A stretch of DNA of 64,000 bases from Bacteroidota bacterium (GTDB lineage: Bacteria > Bacteroidota > Bacteroidia > Chitinophagales > BACL12). The translations under genes were made by a program, and so were the position numbers. This document shows, piece after piece, positions 25,333-34,558 of this stretch; positions within the stretch are counted from its first letter, which is position 1; every line of letters begins with the position of its first letter. The stretch covers positions 124,001-188,000 of the forward strand of contig JADJJZ010000006.1 of NCBI GenBank assembly GCA_016706255.1, read 5' to 3'. A model generated the notes under the pieces. It did not search any database. It saw nothing but the letters and a program-made list of their open reading frames with translations, and was not told the origin of the DNA.

Positions 25333-26046
25333 TTACAAATTACTTCTTTTAAGCCGTTTTAGTCTACCGTTTTTATAAGTGTCAATTTGAATTACGGTTC
25401 CGGTTTCTGAATAATATATCCAGTCACCGGTTTTTTTATTTTTATAATAGTGTTCAATTAAACTAATTTGACCATTTAAGTGGTAATTCGTTACAATTTT
25501 TATCTTACTACTATTTTGTTCATAAAACTTTAAATTTCCATTGTCATAATATGCTGATGTTTTGACATAACTTCCGCTTAATAGAACCAAGTAATCAGAA
25601 ATTCTTCCTGCATTGTTAAGTGGCAAAATGCTATCACTTTCCCAAATAGCTGCAATAGAATTCGGTTGCCATAAACAAACCGCAAATTTTTCCAAAGTTT
25701 CTGAATCAATTACTGTGTCATAGTAAGTTAGAATATTAGATTCATTTAACATTAGAAATTTTGATTTATCGTTAGTATCGGCACCAGTTTTAAATAGATA
25801 AAGGGTATCTGCAATTGTATTATAGTTACCCGTTTCTTTATAGGAACCACCGCATCTATCTCCAAATTCATAATAATATGTACTATCAGGCTTTAAATGT
25901 ATTGACCTGTAGGCGCCATCATTATTAATATAGAGTCCCCAAATATTGTTTTGCGCATGGCAAATATCGGCTGCAATAAAAACAAACGGTAACAGGATAT
26001 AATACCTCAATTTGAAATTAAGCTTTATAATAAGATTAAATTTCAT
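25333..26046 (-). CDS. Secreted lipocalin-like protein with C-terminal MORN repeats
   Basis: 237 residues. A signal peptide is present around residues 12-31 (RYYILLPFVFIAADICHAQ). The segment IWGLYINNDGAYRSIHLKPDSTYYYEFG followed by GNYNTIADTLYLF resembles the secreted lipocalin-like domain at 10 kb (quoted in part). The end has three MORN-variant repeats: YYDNGNLKFYEQ, YHLNGQISLIEHYYKNKKTGDWIYYSETG. Likely periplasmic or surface-exposed. It lies 27 bp from the next gene, transcribed in the same direction. Confidence 0.65.
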   Translation of the reverse strand: MKFNLIIKLNFKLRYYILLPFVFIAADICHAQNNIWGLYINNDGAYRSIHLKPDSTYYYEFGDRCGGSYKETGNYNTIADTLYLFKTGADTNDKSKFLMLNESNILTYYDTVIDSETLEKFAVCLWQPNSIAAIWESDSILPLNNAGRISDYLVLLSGSYVKTSAYYDNGNLKFYEQNSSKIKIVTNYHLNGQISLIEHYYKNKKTGDWIYYSETGTVIQIDTYKNGRLKRLKRSNL

Positions 26047-26069
26047 ACCTATTCTTTATTTAATTATTT

Positions 26070-26591
26070 TCATAAGTATTTTTCTTTAATAATATTACAA
26101 TGATGAATATTATGCCCCACTGTCATAAATCCTAAGGTTCTTGCGGTAAAGACGGCATTGTTTGCTGAACCTTTAAAATCAAGCATAGCACTTGTCATAG
26201 GTTTATATAACGCAATTGTGGAATTTCTCACGGCTTCAAACTCATTGCTTAAATCCGCTAAACTGAATTCAATGGTTTTTGTATTTTCTATATATAAATT
26301 TTCATCAAAACCGGCTAACTCTGTATTGTCATGTCTGGAAAACCGGAGAGCCCTGTATGTGTAAATTCGTTCACAATCTATTATATGCCGTAACACTTCC
26401 TTTGTGGTCCACTTATTGGGTGCATACCTGTAATTTTCATTATCTTTTGTTATTGAATGTATTAGTTCAAGTGTAAATTCTTTGCTTTGTTTTAATTCAC
26501 TTAATAAATCATCTGAGGCCACGAGATTAAAAAAAGGATGGCAGTATTCAGGTGCGTCGTTATAATATAATTTGTTAATCATATTGCTCAA
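26070..26591 (-). CDS. DinB family protein
   Basis: 173 residues, a four-helix DinB/YfiT-like domain. The presumed metal ligands are His69 (EVLRHIIDCERIYTYRALRFSR, quoted in part) and the His pair in VGHNIHHCNII (His160, His164). YAPNKWTTKEV is the usual lead-in to helix 2. DinB proteins include thiol transferases and hydrolases using divalent metal. The reaction here is unknown. It precedes the lipocalin/MORN gene by 23 bp. Confidence 0.85.
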   Translation of the reverse strand: MSNMINKLYYNDAPEYCHPFFNLVASDDLLSELKQSKEFTLELIHSITKDNENYRYAPNKWTTKEVLRHIIDCERIYTYRALRFSRHDNTELAGFDENLYIENTKTIEFSLADLSNEFEAVRNSTIALYKPMTSAMLDFKGSANNAVFTARTLGFMTVGHNIHHCNIIKEKYL

Positions 26592-26674
26592 TGTTTTTGC
26601 AACTTTATTCTTTTAAATACTAGACCTTAAATCTAAATGTTTTGGAATTAAATTGGTATTTAAAGATAAAATCT

Positions 26675-27307
26675 TTAATCATAAATAGAAAACCGTCTTT
26701 TTAAATCCTCATTTACTTCAATAACCGTTTCTTCAATTACCAAAAATGGCTTATTGTTATCGATGTTACTTTTTTGTTCCTTAACGAATTCTGTTATATC
26801 TGTTATTGATTTTAAATAACTATTATTAAATTTTTGTAAGGCCTCATTTTTAATTCCTATTTGAACAGCTCTTCGTTTTAATTTGCTACCTGTATAATCG
26901 TGGTCTGGGTCCCATTGAATTCTGACATTGCTGGAATTTAGTTTATCCCTCCAGTCTTGTATTGTTTCTGTTGAATCAACATAACTAGTTATAACCCCTT
27001 CAGAAAGTAATTCTTCAAAACCTGTAAAGCTGATTTCCAAGGCTAAAACCCGATGTTGATTAACATCTTTTTGGCCCCATCCACACCTGTACATCATCCA
27101 TAAAAAATTGGGTTTTATCCATGTCATTCTGCTAAAACTGTAATCCGGGCCACCAAATTTTTGGTTTTTACATGCGAAATCGGCTATTTTATCATTAAAA
27201 GCCTGATATACATGAATATTTTCTCCACTTTTTTGACCGATAATATAATTTCCTTCATTTGGAAGATTTGTTTCATAGTTTTTATGCGGAATTGTGTTTA
27301 GTTTCAT
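26675..27307 (-). CDS. DUF4291 family protein
   Basis: 210 residues. IHVYQAFNDKIADFACKNQKF, then FSRMTWIKPNFLWMMYRCGWG, RVLALEISFTGFEELL and RIQWDPDHDYTG are successive DUF4291 signatures (quoted in part). The family is widespread in bacteria and fungi and has no known biochemical role. The C-terminus here extends about 40 residues with a charged helix (FVKEQKSNIDNN and EVNEDLKRRF). No overlap or obvious partner in context. Confidence 0.88.
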   Translation of the reverse strand: MKLNTIPHKNYETNLPNEGNYIIGQKSGENIHVYQAFNDKIADFACKNQKFGGPDYSFSRMTWIKPNFLWMMYRCGWGQKDVNQHRVLALEISFTGFEELLSEGVITSYVDSTETIQDWRDKLNSSNVRIQWDPDHDYTGSKLKRRAVQIGIKNEALQKFNNSYLKSITDITEFVKEQKSNIDNNKPFLVIEETVIEVNEDLKRRFSIYD

Positions 27308-27429
27308 TGGATATAAATATTGTTTTGATTAAAATTTAAACATTTTAGGAATTAGGTGGCTAAAGGATTCAATATTTTAGAACTTGTTATTTTGCTTTTT
27401 AGATGGTTGTTTTTTTATCTAATTGAATT

Positions 27430-28185
27430 TTATCTTGTTCCAATTAAACTCAGTGTTAAGCCTATTCTTATTCCTGGATTAATTGGATATTTTATATCAC
27501 TAATCAAATTGTTTTGTGCATCTAGATATTCGATAAACAGGACTTTTTGTTTTAAGTAGATGCCAAAATAAGTATCAATATTTAATTGTTTTTGCTTATA
27601 ACAGGCTATTTGTTTACTTAATCCATAGAATATACCCAGTGAATAATGAGTTTCATTTGTTATGTGTGACAGATTTACATAACCTTCTTCAAATTTAAAA
27701 TTTAACAACCCAAATCGAAAAAAGCTGCCAATATAAAAGGTAGTCGCAGATTTTTCCCGAATTTTATTCAGGCCAAAGTAGTATCGATAATTCAGAAAAA
27801 TAGCTTTATCCCTGTTTGAAACTCTTGGCCCTGAATAATATTGACTTGTTATTGTATCATAGACCTCATCTGTTGCAAAACTATATTGGTTGTAATACAA
27901 GTTGATACCTATTGATTGATTTTTGGAGAATCCATATTCAAAACCAAGAGATGGATTTATGCCGCTCCCGCTTGGGGTGCTTATCCACGGTAACACTTTA
28001 AATTTAATTACATAATTATTGAAAGGAGCGTTTTTGTTGAATGGAGTTATACAGTTCGGTTCTGCATTTATTAAGGAACTTGTTGAACTGTCGGTTTGTG
28101 CTACGACAACATGAGTCAGTAGGATGAACGCTAATAAAATCCGATATTTTACAAGAGGAGTGTTAACCGCAGGCATTTTATACAA
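27430..28185 (-). CDS. Probable outer-membrane beta-barrel protein
   Basis: 251 residues. A signal peptide covers about residues 13-30 (YRILLAFILLTHVVVAQ). Alternating strands follow: FGYEYGFSKNQSIGINLYYNQYSF-like text (here LGFEYGFSKNQSIGINLYYN), NRDKAIFLNYRYYFGLN, TFYIGSFFRFGLLNF, and NPGIRIGLTLSLIGTR at the end (quoted in part). The pattern matches DUF3575-type or porin-like small barrels in Bacteroidota. Its role is unknown. Confidence 0.6.
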   Translation of the reverse strand: MYKMPAVNTPLVKYRILLAFILLTHVVVAQTDSSTSSLINAEPNCITPFNKNAPFNNYVIKFKVLPWISTPSGSGINPSLGFEYGFSKNQSIGINLYYNQYSFATDEVYDTITSQYYSGPRVSNRDKAIFLNYRYYFGLNKIREKSATTFYIGSFFRFGLLNFKFEEGYVNLSHITNETHYSLGIFYGLSKQIACYKQKQLNIDTYFGIYLKQKVLFIEYLDAQNNLISDIKYPINPGIRIGLTLSLIGTR

Positions 28186-28350
28186 TTCTAATTTCTGACT
28201 TATTCAGTAAAATTATGGAAATTGTTTATTTTGGTGTTCAAAATTAATTCCTTTTGCATCTTAGGCAGCATTTTACAATTCAAAAATAGTTTATGTTGCT
28301 TTTTTTAACATTCTAAAGTACCGTTTATGAATTATGGCAATTTCATATTT

Positions 28351-29181
28351 TCAATAAAATTCATATTCATAAATACAAATGCTTGTGTAATTTAATTTTT
28401 CAGAGAAATGAATTTCCTTTATAAGCAAATTACCGGAATAGTAATATTTAGTTACGCTTTCGGGAAATTCTAAAACGTTGTACGCTTTTTCAATTAAATT
28501 TGATGACTCGTCGTATTTACAATTGTAATTATATACAGCACCGACTCCGCAAGAAAACCTTCCTTCATAATTATAACTGATGCAATTACCAATACTGTCA
28601 TACGTAAAATGTTCTTTTTGGTTAAGGCCTAACCCTGTATAATCTATTGTTGTAACATGTGAATTCTTATTATATTCATATTTTATATTTTTATCCAGGA
28701 TATCTTCAGGTTCAACATACCAATAATCGGTAAAGGGCCGATATGTTTTTTTTGTTATGTTTTTATATTGGTCATATTCATAAAAAATTATAGTTCCGCT
28801 GCTATCTGTACTCCTTAAGGAGTCACGAATAATTAAACCTTCACTATCATATATGTGAAAAAAAATAGTTTTCCTATTAGGATTTTCATTGCCATCGCTA
28901 AAGTATGACACTGATTTAACTTTATTCATTTGATCATAAGTGTAAAGTGTTTTCGATTTAAAGGTATTATTTACAAGGGTGTTTATAAGATTATCAAAAT
29001 ATATATCTTCAAGTATGTTCCCAGCACTGTCATATTTAATTATTGAATTTATTTTTAGGCTTGTGTCGTTGTCTATGATACTAACTTTATATTCTCTTAC
29101 TTCTTTAACATGGGTACTCGTATCCTGCCCAAAAGTGTACCCCATTCCTAATAGATAAAAACAAATGAGGGCTGTTTTCAT
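28351..29181 (-). CDS. Secreted YD-repeat-like protein
   Basis: 276 residues with a signal peptide (MKTALICFYLLGMGYTFG). Repeats with the YD-type pattern Y-D-x-x-G-N/xx-x-x occur throughout: KYDSAGNILEDIYFD, YTYDQMNKVKSVSYFSDG, YEYDQYKNITKKTY, FTYDSIGNCISYNYEG, and KYDESSNLIEKAY (quoted in part). Short YD/Rhs-like repeat proteins of this size have no toxin tip and may be surface structures. Nothing in the neighbourhood suggests a partner. Confidence 0.65.
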   Translation of the reverse strand: MKTALICFYLLGMGYTFGQDTSTHVKEVREYKVSIIDNDTSLKINSIIKYDSAGNILEDIYFDNLINTLVNNTFKSKTLYTYDQMNKVKSVSYFSDGNENPNRKTIFFHIYDSEGLIIRDSLRSTDSSGTIIFYEYDQYKNITKKTYRPFTDYWYVEPEDILDKNIKYEYNKNSHVTTIDYTGLGLNQKEHFTYDSIGNCISYNYEGRFSCGVGAVYNYNCKYDESSNLIEKAYNVLEFPESVTKYYYSGNLLIKEIHFSEKLNYTSICIYEYEFY

Positions 29182-29247
29182 TGTGTTATAACGTTTTATT
29201 TGGATTATTATTTAGTTTTTAGAGCTAAAACCAAAAATTAAAGCGAT

Positions 29248-29814
29248 TTATAGTAGCTTTTCATAAACACCTTCATTTTTTAGTTTTTTGATTAGCGTAG
29301 CTGCAGTTTCATTTTTGTCTAAGGTGCCAAAGGCGGTTTCTATGTCCTTGATTTTAAAATATATATGATTTTTACATGGAAATGCATTTAACGTTGTTTG
29401 GCGTGGGTTTATTTTCTGCATTGTGATAATATATTCACTAATTGCCTCACCACTTGTATCGGTTTCAAAATCCCAATTATAATTCTTATTAACCTCGATT
29501 GTATCATATTGTAAATATATTTTGTCTTCCTTGATATTGTAAGTGCCTTTTTGGATTTGCTCATCGGCAACACAATAGAAGATTGCTATAAAATTGGAAT
29601 CATTTACAAACAATATATGTGAAGAACAACAATCGCATTCGCCTTTAACTGTGCAATTTGCTGTATCTAAATCGGGTGCAAAAAGATATGCTTGGCCTGA
29701 TAATTCAAGGTTTAATGCTGTTTTAATACCCGGCTTTTCTTTATCAGTAAAGGGCTTGCATGAAATTAAAATGGAGAAGACAACTAATGTAAATATGAGG
29801 GAATATTTTGGCAT
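29248..29814 (-). CDS. Putative lipoprotein of unknown function
   Basis: 188 residues from Met at 29814 (an upstream start at 29862 is less likely, because it would bury the signal peptide). The signal peptide ends in LISC (Cys19). The mature part contains a Cys-rich segment CTVKGECDCCSS, followed by DSNFIAIFYCVADEQIQKGTYNIKEDKIYLQYD (quoted in part). A helix at the end (ETAATLIKKLKNEGVYEKLL) resembles ankyrin/sensor tails. The Cys cluster could bind metal. Family unknown. Confidence 0.6.
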   Translation of the reverse strand: MPKYSLIFTLVVFSILISCKPFTDKEKPGIKTALNLELSGQAYLFAPDLDTANCTVKGECDCCSSHILFVNDSNFIAIFYCVADEQIQKGTYNIKEDKIYLQYDTIEVNKNYNWDFETDTSGEAISEYIITMQKINPRQTTLNAFPCKNHIYFKIKDIETAFGTLDKNETAATLIKKLKNEGVYEKLL

Positions 29815-29979
29815 TGAATTCTTTGTATTGATAAAGATTTGTAACCTATACAAAATTAACAAATATAATTACTTGTTAACTTCCTAGTTTGAAATTTCCG
29901 TACTAAAAATGCATATCTATTTTCGAAAAGTATGGGGCAAGGGTATTTTTGGATGTGAAAGAAGTCCGTAAGTTGAATT

Positions 29980-30372
29980 TTATGGAGTCTGTTGAGCATA
30001 ACCTGTATTAATTATTCCCAATAAATTAAAAACTACGAATACAGCTCCAATTAAGAATCCGGAAGTTCCCGGTATTATGACTAAAATTGAATATTCATTG
30101 TTCCAAACCATTGTAATAAAAACAACAACCGACCCAAAAATATAAATGCCACTTGTCATTAACCCTAAAATATTACCCCATTTCGTATTTTTTAGAATAC
30201 CATAACCGCAAACTAATGAAACAGGACCTGTTAATATGATATCTGCCCATGGAATTAAAACTTTTAACAATTCGGATTGGGCAAAAATACTTCCATCGCC
30301 CCACGTGTACAAACCACCGGCTATTGCAAAAAAACCAGTTAGGATAAATAATATGCCAAAAGTCCTATTCAA
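29980..30372 (-). CDS. Small integral membrane protein
   Basis: 130 residues, four transmembrane segments (about 7-25, 39-60, 71-91 and 97-120) with short loops. The Gly-rich first segment (FGILFILTGFFAIAGGLYTWGDG) and the second-loop GYGILKNTKWGNILG are unremarkable for small permease-like or DoxX-like proteins, but no family match is obvious. The upstream squalene-cyclase-like gene ends 11 bp away, so the two may be co-transcribed. Confidence 0.6.
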   Translation of the reverse strand: MNRTFGILFILTGFFAIAGGLYTWGDGSIFAQSELLKVLIPWADIILTGPVSLVCGYGILKNTKWGNILGLMTSGIYIFGSVVVFITMVWNNEYSILVIIPGTSGFLIGAVFVVFNLLGIINTGYAQQTP

Positions 30373-30383
30373 TTATTTAATTT

Positions 30384-31310
30384 TTATTCAATTTCAAAAT
30401 GTTTTAGCACGCGTAACATTCTAAGTGTATTCCACCTACTTGGCATTCCTCCTTTTTCCATAATAAAATGTACTTGACCTGAATGAGCGGCCTGCATATT
30501 CCATGTCCCATCCTTATTTCGCTTTTTTAGTAAATAGGTTAATGCTTCCTCCATTCTGTTGTCCCATTTAATTCCAGCAAATTGAAAATAATCCATTGCT
30601 CTTAGAATGTCATATCGCCATCTGGAGGGATAAGTTAACTTTAGAAAGTTTTTATCAATGATTTCACCGGTATGGTCTGATAAAAATAAGTTGTGCATGA
30701 GCAAAAATTCAATTCCTGAACTCACAGCCTGAGATATAGCGCTTTTTCTGTATGCAAAACCTGCTTTTTGAAATTCTGTGAACCCTTCTAAAACAGAAAT
30801 TGTAGAATGCATGGAACTGTGTTTAGCACCACTTCTTGTTGTTTGGCAATTAAAGCCACCATCCGGCATTATTTCTGATATGCTGTCAACAATCGACCGA
30901 AGTTTAATTTCAGGCACTTGAAAATAGGTTGCATAATTTAAAAACATCCCATTAACGCATACATCACTATGTTGCGATGTGCTTGGCCCCAACCGAATTC
31001 CACCATCTTCTGATTTTTCATTTTCTACTATTAATTTGAGGGTCGCTTGTACAATTTTGTTTTGTGGGGGTAGATATAAATTACGAAGGTCAAGTAATGT
31101 GTAGTGCGTTGAAATCCATTTTGGGTTGTAAAAACTATTGCCCCAATGCCCATTTGCGCGTTGCATTGATAAAAATTTATTTCCCCAGCTTTCAGTAGCA
31201 ATTTTTTGTTGCAAATTCTTTTTATCTTTCCCTAATAAATCACGCCAAACCTGGTATTGTATTGAAACATCACCCTTCAATAACCAATTGATGATTTGTT
31301 GTTTGTTCAT
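30384..31310 (-). CDS. Prenyltransferase/squalene-cyclase-like alpha-toroid protein
   Basis: 308 residues, entirely helical. Repeats of the terpenoid cyclase/prenyltransferase toroid are visible: SMQRANGHWGNSFYNPKWISTHYTLLDLRNL, ENEKSEDGGIRLG, SIVDSISEIMPDGGFNCQT, LTYLLKKRNKDGTWNMQAAH (quoted in part). The catalytic DxDD of squalene-hopene cyclases is not present, so cyclase activity is unlikely. Similar stand-alone toroids exist in Bacteroidota and Firmicutes and have no assigned role. Confidence 0.75.
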   Translation of the reverse strand: MNKQQIINWLLKGDVSIQYQVWRDLLGKDKKNLQQKIATESWGNKFLSMQRANGHWGNSFYNPKWISTHYTLLDLRNLYLPPQNKIVQATLKLIVENEKSEDGGIRLGPSTSQHSDVCVNGMFLNYATYFQVPEIKLRSIVDSISEIMPDGGFNCQTTRSGAKHSSMHSTISVLEGFTEFQKAGFAYRKSAISQAVSSGIEFLLMHNLFLSDHTGEIIDKNFLKLTYPSRWRYDILRAMDYFQFAGIKWDNRMEEALTYLLKKRNKDGTWNMQAAHSGQVHFIMEKGGMPSRWNTLRMLRVLKHFEIE

Positions 31311-31365
31311 TTACCAGCTAAAAAATTTTATACAGCAAATTCTGAATTTTTCATTGAGCTATCTA

Positions 31366-31632
31366 TTATTTTTTCCATCTTTTCAAGGATGGTATTTGTC
31401 GGGTTGCCAGCCAAGCGAAGAGCCCGTTTATTCCGTCTTTCTTCATTTCCTGAATACAAAAATTCTGCATTTTTTTTGCTGTGTTAATTTCAGGCGGCGT
31501 TAAAAAATTACCGTTTTCATAACACATGGAACAATACATCTTACTTTTTGTGCCATCCTTTTCAGTTCCTCCTCCCTTTTTATCTTTTATTAGAGGAAAG
31601 CCACAGCTTTGGCAAAATTTATATTCGTTCAT
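31366..31632 (-). CDS. Putative zinc ribbon protein (zinc_ribbon_2 type)
   Basis: 88 residues. The N-terminal CQSCGFPLIKDKKGGGTEKDG, then MYCSMCYENGNFL, gives the CxxC ... CxxC pattern of the zinc-ribbon family found as a small stand-alone protein (quoted in part). The C-terminal WLATRQIPSLKRWKK is also characteristic of the family. The presumed role is nucleic-acid or protein binding, untested. Confidence 0.8.
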   Translation of the reverse strand: MNEYKFCQSCGFPLIKDKKGGGTEKDGTKSKMYCSMCYENGNFLTPPEINTAKKMQNFCIQEMKKDGINGLFAWLATRQIPSLKRWKK

Positions 31633-31709
31633 ATATTCAGTTTAAGGTCTAAACCTTTTTTCCGGGTTATTTACAGTAATAATTGTAAATAATTTTCAAC
31701 CGCCTTGGC

Positions 31710-31898
31710 TTAAACATTTAAAAATTCAAAAAGCTTATACACCAAAAATGCCGGCCAAACTAAAGCTTTTAATATTCCCAAAACACCCATCCAAAAACTT
31801 GTTGCATTCGCAATAAAATAAATGAGGGCGCCAATCAGTCCAATACCATAAACAGTTGATGGCTGCTGAACAACCTTTTGCTTAAAATTAATATCCAT
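31710..31898 (-). CDS. Small membrane protein
   Basis: 62 residues with two hydrophobic segments (about 17-34 and 37-57) and a basic N-terminus (NFKQKVVQQP). The second begins WMGVLGILKALVWPAFLVYKLFEFL, a pattern common in small unassigned membrane proteins. Close spacing is lacking and no function is proposed. The -7-like TAATTTTG at about 31937-31944 lies upstream and would fit a promoter. Confidence 0.6.
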   Translation of the reverse strand: MDINFKQKVVQQPSTVYGIGLIGALIYFIANATSFWMGVLGILKALVWPAFLVYKLFEFLNV

Positions 31899-32197
31899 GA
31901 TTCATTATTTTATTTTGAAAGATGAAGCATGTTACAAAATTATCTTTATGCGTGGTTTAAAAAACAAACATTTATCAATTCATATACTGATTGAAGTCAG
32001 TCTTTAATTAATCAAGAAAAATTTAAACTTTGATTTACAGGTTTACATTTGTAAACCCTTTTTCAGCACCATTAAGTTTTAATGGGCATGCAATTCAAGG
32101 CAAATAATAGCTAACGTTTTTAAACATCCTGGGAAGATATAAAATGTAATTTTAGCAGTCTGAATATTGCAAGTAACCGAAGTTCGGTGGGCAATAT
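31899..32197. other. Gene-free interval with a small palindrome
   Basis: About 300 bp. It contains GGTTTACATTTGTAAACC at 32040-32057, an 8-bp-arm dyad followed on the plus strand by CTTTTT; a weak terminator or a regulator site. No coding signal is seen. Confidence 0.4.
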
Positions 32198-32629
32198 TTA
32201 TGAACCAATTTTTTTATCTAAAAATTCAGTATTGCCATTTATTAATGCTTGTAGACAGTCGATAACATCCTGAGTTGTTTGTTCCGTTTTGTCGGTCATA
32301 TAGTTCTCATTAAATTTTTCTTTTAGCCCAAAAAATGTTTTTAACGTCTTTGGTCTTTTATAAAAAATGTAATATTCGTAAACCTCCGGGTTGCCAACGG
32401 CTGAAATACAAAGGCCATGTTTTGTAGCGGTGTTTTCAATTTCTAGGGATGGTGAATAATAAATTTCATTTTCATTTCTAGTATCCATATGTTTTAACAT
32501 TTCAATCCAAGGTATTTTTTTAAAATTTTCGATTATACTGTCTTGGTCCATGTAGCCAAGGTCAATAATGTCCTTTTGAAATGGGTTACAAAATGAAGCT
32601 TTAAATTGCATATTAGCTTGGTTAATCAA
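32198..32629 (-). CDS. Small protein of unknown function
   Basis: 143 residues (or 137 from Met7), soluble and without signal peptide. The middle, ATKHGLCISAVGNPEVYEYYIFYKRPKTLKTFFGLKEKFNENYM (quoted in part), is the most conserved-looking part, with an aromatic strand and a long helix. DCLQALINGNTEFLDKKI ends it. The size and character suggest an immunity-type protein, but there is no supporting partner. Confidence 0.55.
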   Translation of the reverse strand: MINQANMQFKASFCNPFQKDIIDLGYMDQDSIIENFKKIPWIEMLKHMDTRNENEIYYSPSLEIENTATKHGLCISAVGNPEVYEYYIFYKRPKTLKTFFGLKEKFNENYMTDKTEQTTQDVIDCLQALINGNTEFLDKKIGS

Positions 32630-32723
32630 ATATGTTTAAGGGTATTTTTTGTTTGTGATTACAATAATACATAAATTTGGTTTAAGCACAAAAGCTAAGA
32701 CACTGTAAATTTGCTATTCTTTT

Positions 32724-33074
32724 TTATGCTTTATTTTCATCAGGTCGATTTATTTTGGACGTTATTTTACCATCGTCAGAATTATCTATTTCCTTTGTAG
32801 ACATAATGTTTGACATAAACCACATCGTTCCTTTTCCTTTCCATTGTTTAGTTGCCCAAATTATTCCTATAACAAGCCCTGTGGTGGCTATAATCACACC
32901 TATTATAAGTCTAATTGTTGTTGGCTCATAAAAATATAGAACAGAGCCAATTATCAATCCAATTAAAAGTGGTGACAAAACAATTTGCCACCATCCCATT
33001 AACTCCGTAATAATTTCGAATATCCGAAACATACCTCGCTGTGGTTGCTGTATTTTTTTATTGTTTTTTGTCAT
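32724..33074 (-). CDS. Small membrane protein
   Basis: 116 residues with two transmembrane segments (about 29-50 and 54-75), a positively charged N-terminus, and a hydrophilic tail ending in DGKITSKINRPDENKA. The loop YEPTTIR between the two is short. Unassigned. Neighbouring genes on both sides are not overlapping. Confidence 0.55.
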   Translation of the reverse strand: MTKNNKKIQQPQRGMFRIFEIITELMGWWQIVLSPLLIGLIIGSVLYFYEPTTIRLIIGVIIATTGLVIGIIWATKQWKGKGTMWFMSNIMSTKEIDNSDDGKITSKINRPDENKA

Positions 33075-33176
33075 ATTCAGAATTTCAACTGAGGTTTATC
33101 GAGCAAAATACTAAAGTTTAAGCAGACTTATTTTATATCACGTCTGATTTTCATTTAGTTCAAGTTCGTATTGATA

Positions 33177-33602
33177 TTAATTCTTTTCGGCATACTCCAC
33201 CATCCACTCAACCCCATATTTATCTCTAAACATGCCAAAATAGCTGCCCCAGGGGCTATCTTCCATTGGCATTTCAACTTGACCGCCAGCTGATAATCCA
33301 TTAAATATGTTATCAGCTTCTTCCTTACTTGCTGCACTAATTACGATTTTACTTCTATTCTCATTTTCATTAGTTCGTCCCATAATTTCAGGAACATCAT
33401 TACCCATTAGAAAGGTGTTGCCAATTGGTAAAGCAATATGCATTATTTTATCTGCCTCATTTTCCGGAATGGGAAAATCTGCACTTGCTAAATCTTTGAA
33501 ACGTTTTACGGTTGAGAATGAGCCGCCAAATACTGATTTGTAAAAGTTGAATGCTTCTTCTGCATTGCCATTGTAATTAATGTGTGGATTGATATTTGCC
33601 AT
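33177..33602 (-). CDS. PhnB-like VOC family protein
   Basis: 141 residues. It begins INPHINYNGNAEEAFNFYKSVFGGSF, contains MHIALPIGNTFLMGNDVPE and ends WGSYFGMFRDKYGVEWMVEYAE (quoted in part), all diagnostic of the PhnB/3-demethylubiquinone methyltransferase-like VOC branch. This is a single-domain binding protein rather than a methyltransferase. It is the third gene of an ArsR-SRPBCC-VOC cluster (gap of 72 bp), a very common arrangement in Bacteroidota. Confidence 0.9.
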   Translation of the reverse strand: MANINPHINYNGNAEEAFNFYKSVFGGSFSTVKRFKDLASADFPIPENEADKIMHIALPIGNTFLMGNDVPEIMGRTNENENRSKIVISAASKEEADNIFNGLSAGGQVEMPMEDSPWGSYFGMFRDKYGVEWMVEYAEKN

Positions 33603-33674
33603 AATGATTTAGTTTTTTTGTTAACTATTTTGTTTTATTATAAGATTATTTTGATGAAATTATTTCCCAGATTA

Positions 33675-34175
33675 TTAAGAAAGCTTTAATAATACAAGCA
33701 GCGCTTCCAAATTGAGCATTGACGCATTATATCCTTCTGTGAAGCCCATTTCAATCATACGTTCCATACGTTCAAGTGATTCGTTATAAATAGAAATATG
33801 CACTGTTGTTTTTCCATTTATTTCGCTAAAAGCATAACTCCATTCAGAGCCGGTTAACTCCGGATTTCCATCTTTATCGGAAAAACAATTATATAATTTA
33901 AAAGCGGTTTTTGGTGTAATGGATAAATATTCCTGAATTGCCCAGCGCTCCATTCCATCAGGACTAACCATTGCATATAAACGTTTACCACCAACTTCAA
34001 AATGAATATATTTTGTTTTAGATGTCCAGGGTTTAGGTGCAACCCATTGGTCGAGCAATTCTGCTTTTGTAAAGGCATCCCAAACCAGCGAAAGTTCGGC
34101 ATCAAATTCTCTGGTGATGTATACCGTTTTCGCTGCTTTATCAACGGTAAAATTGAATAACAAATTATTTGGCAT
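33675..34175 (-). CDS. SRPBCC (AHSA1-type) protein
   Basis: 166 residues. VYITREFDAELSLVWDAFTKAELLDQWVAP opens the START/AHSA1 fold (quoted in part), and WAIQEYLSITPKTAFKLY with YAFSEINGKTTVHISI follow in the usual order; MGFTEGYNASMLNLEALL is the last helix. The ligand is unknown. It lies 35 bp downstream of an ArsR regulator and 72 bp before a PhnB-like gene, the standard three-gene group. Confidence 0.9.
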   Translation of the reverse strand: MPNNLLFNFTVDKAAKTVYITREFDAELSLVWDAFTKAELLDQWVAPKPWTSKTKYIHFEVGGKRLYAMVSPDGMERWAIQEYLSITPKTAFKLYNCFSDKDGNPELTGSEWSYAFSEINGKTTVHISIYNESLERMERMIEMGFTEGYNASMLNLEALLVLLKLS

Positions 34176-34210
34176 TTTTTTATGATTTAATAGTTAAATG
34201 TTTATTGAGA

Positions 34211-34540
34211 TTAACACTTTTTCCCGTTTTGGTTTTTTAGGGATAACAACACATTGTCGAGCTGATTAAACTGTGTTTCCCACATTTTCTTTAAATGCGC
34301 TACCCAATGATCAAACTCCTGTATTTTTTGGGGGTTGAAATGGTAATAAATTTCTCGTCCCGCTTGTTCCGGTATAATTAATTCGCATTCCTGTAACACC
34401 TTTATATGTTTTGATACTGCTTGCCGGCTCATATCAAAATTTTCTGCCATGGCGTTTGGTGTTAGCGCCTGCATAGCGAGCAATGCTAAAATGGCTCTGC
34501 GCGTAGGGTCGGCAATGGCGTGAAATAGGTCTTGTTTCAT
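34211..34540 (-). CDS. ArsR-family transcriptional regulator
   Basis: From the start at 34540 (MKQDLFHAIADPTRRAI) the protein has 109 residues; the upstream frame to 34588 overlaps the promoter and is not used. The winged helix is complete: LTPNAMAENFDMSRQAVSKHIKVLQECELI, then PEQAGREIYYHFNPQKI (quoted in part). No cysteine motif for metal sensing is present, as is common in the SRPBCC-associated ArsR group. It is the first gene of the operon and probably represses it through the dyads described at 34559-34600. Confidence 0.9.
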   Translation of the reverse strand: MKQDLFHAIADPTRRAILALLAMQALTPNAMAENFDMSRQAVSKHIKVLQECELIIPEQAGREIYYHFNPQKIQEFDHWVAHLKKMWETQFNQLDNVLLSLKNQNGKKC

Positions 34541-34558
34541 TTTCTGATATAGTATTAT

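Noticed and set aside
27356..27559. Plus-strand small membrane ORF
   Set aside because: It mostly overlaps the end of the outer-membrane protein gene in antisense and has no support of its own.
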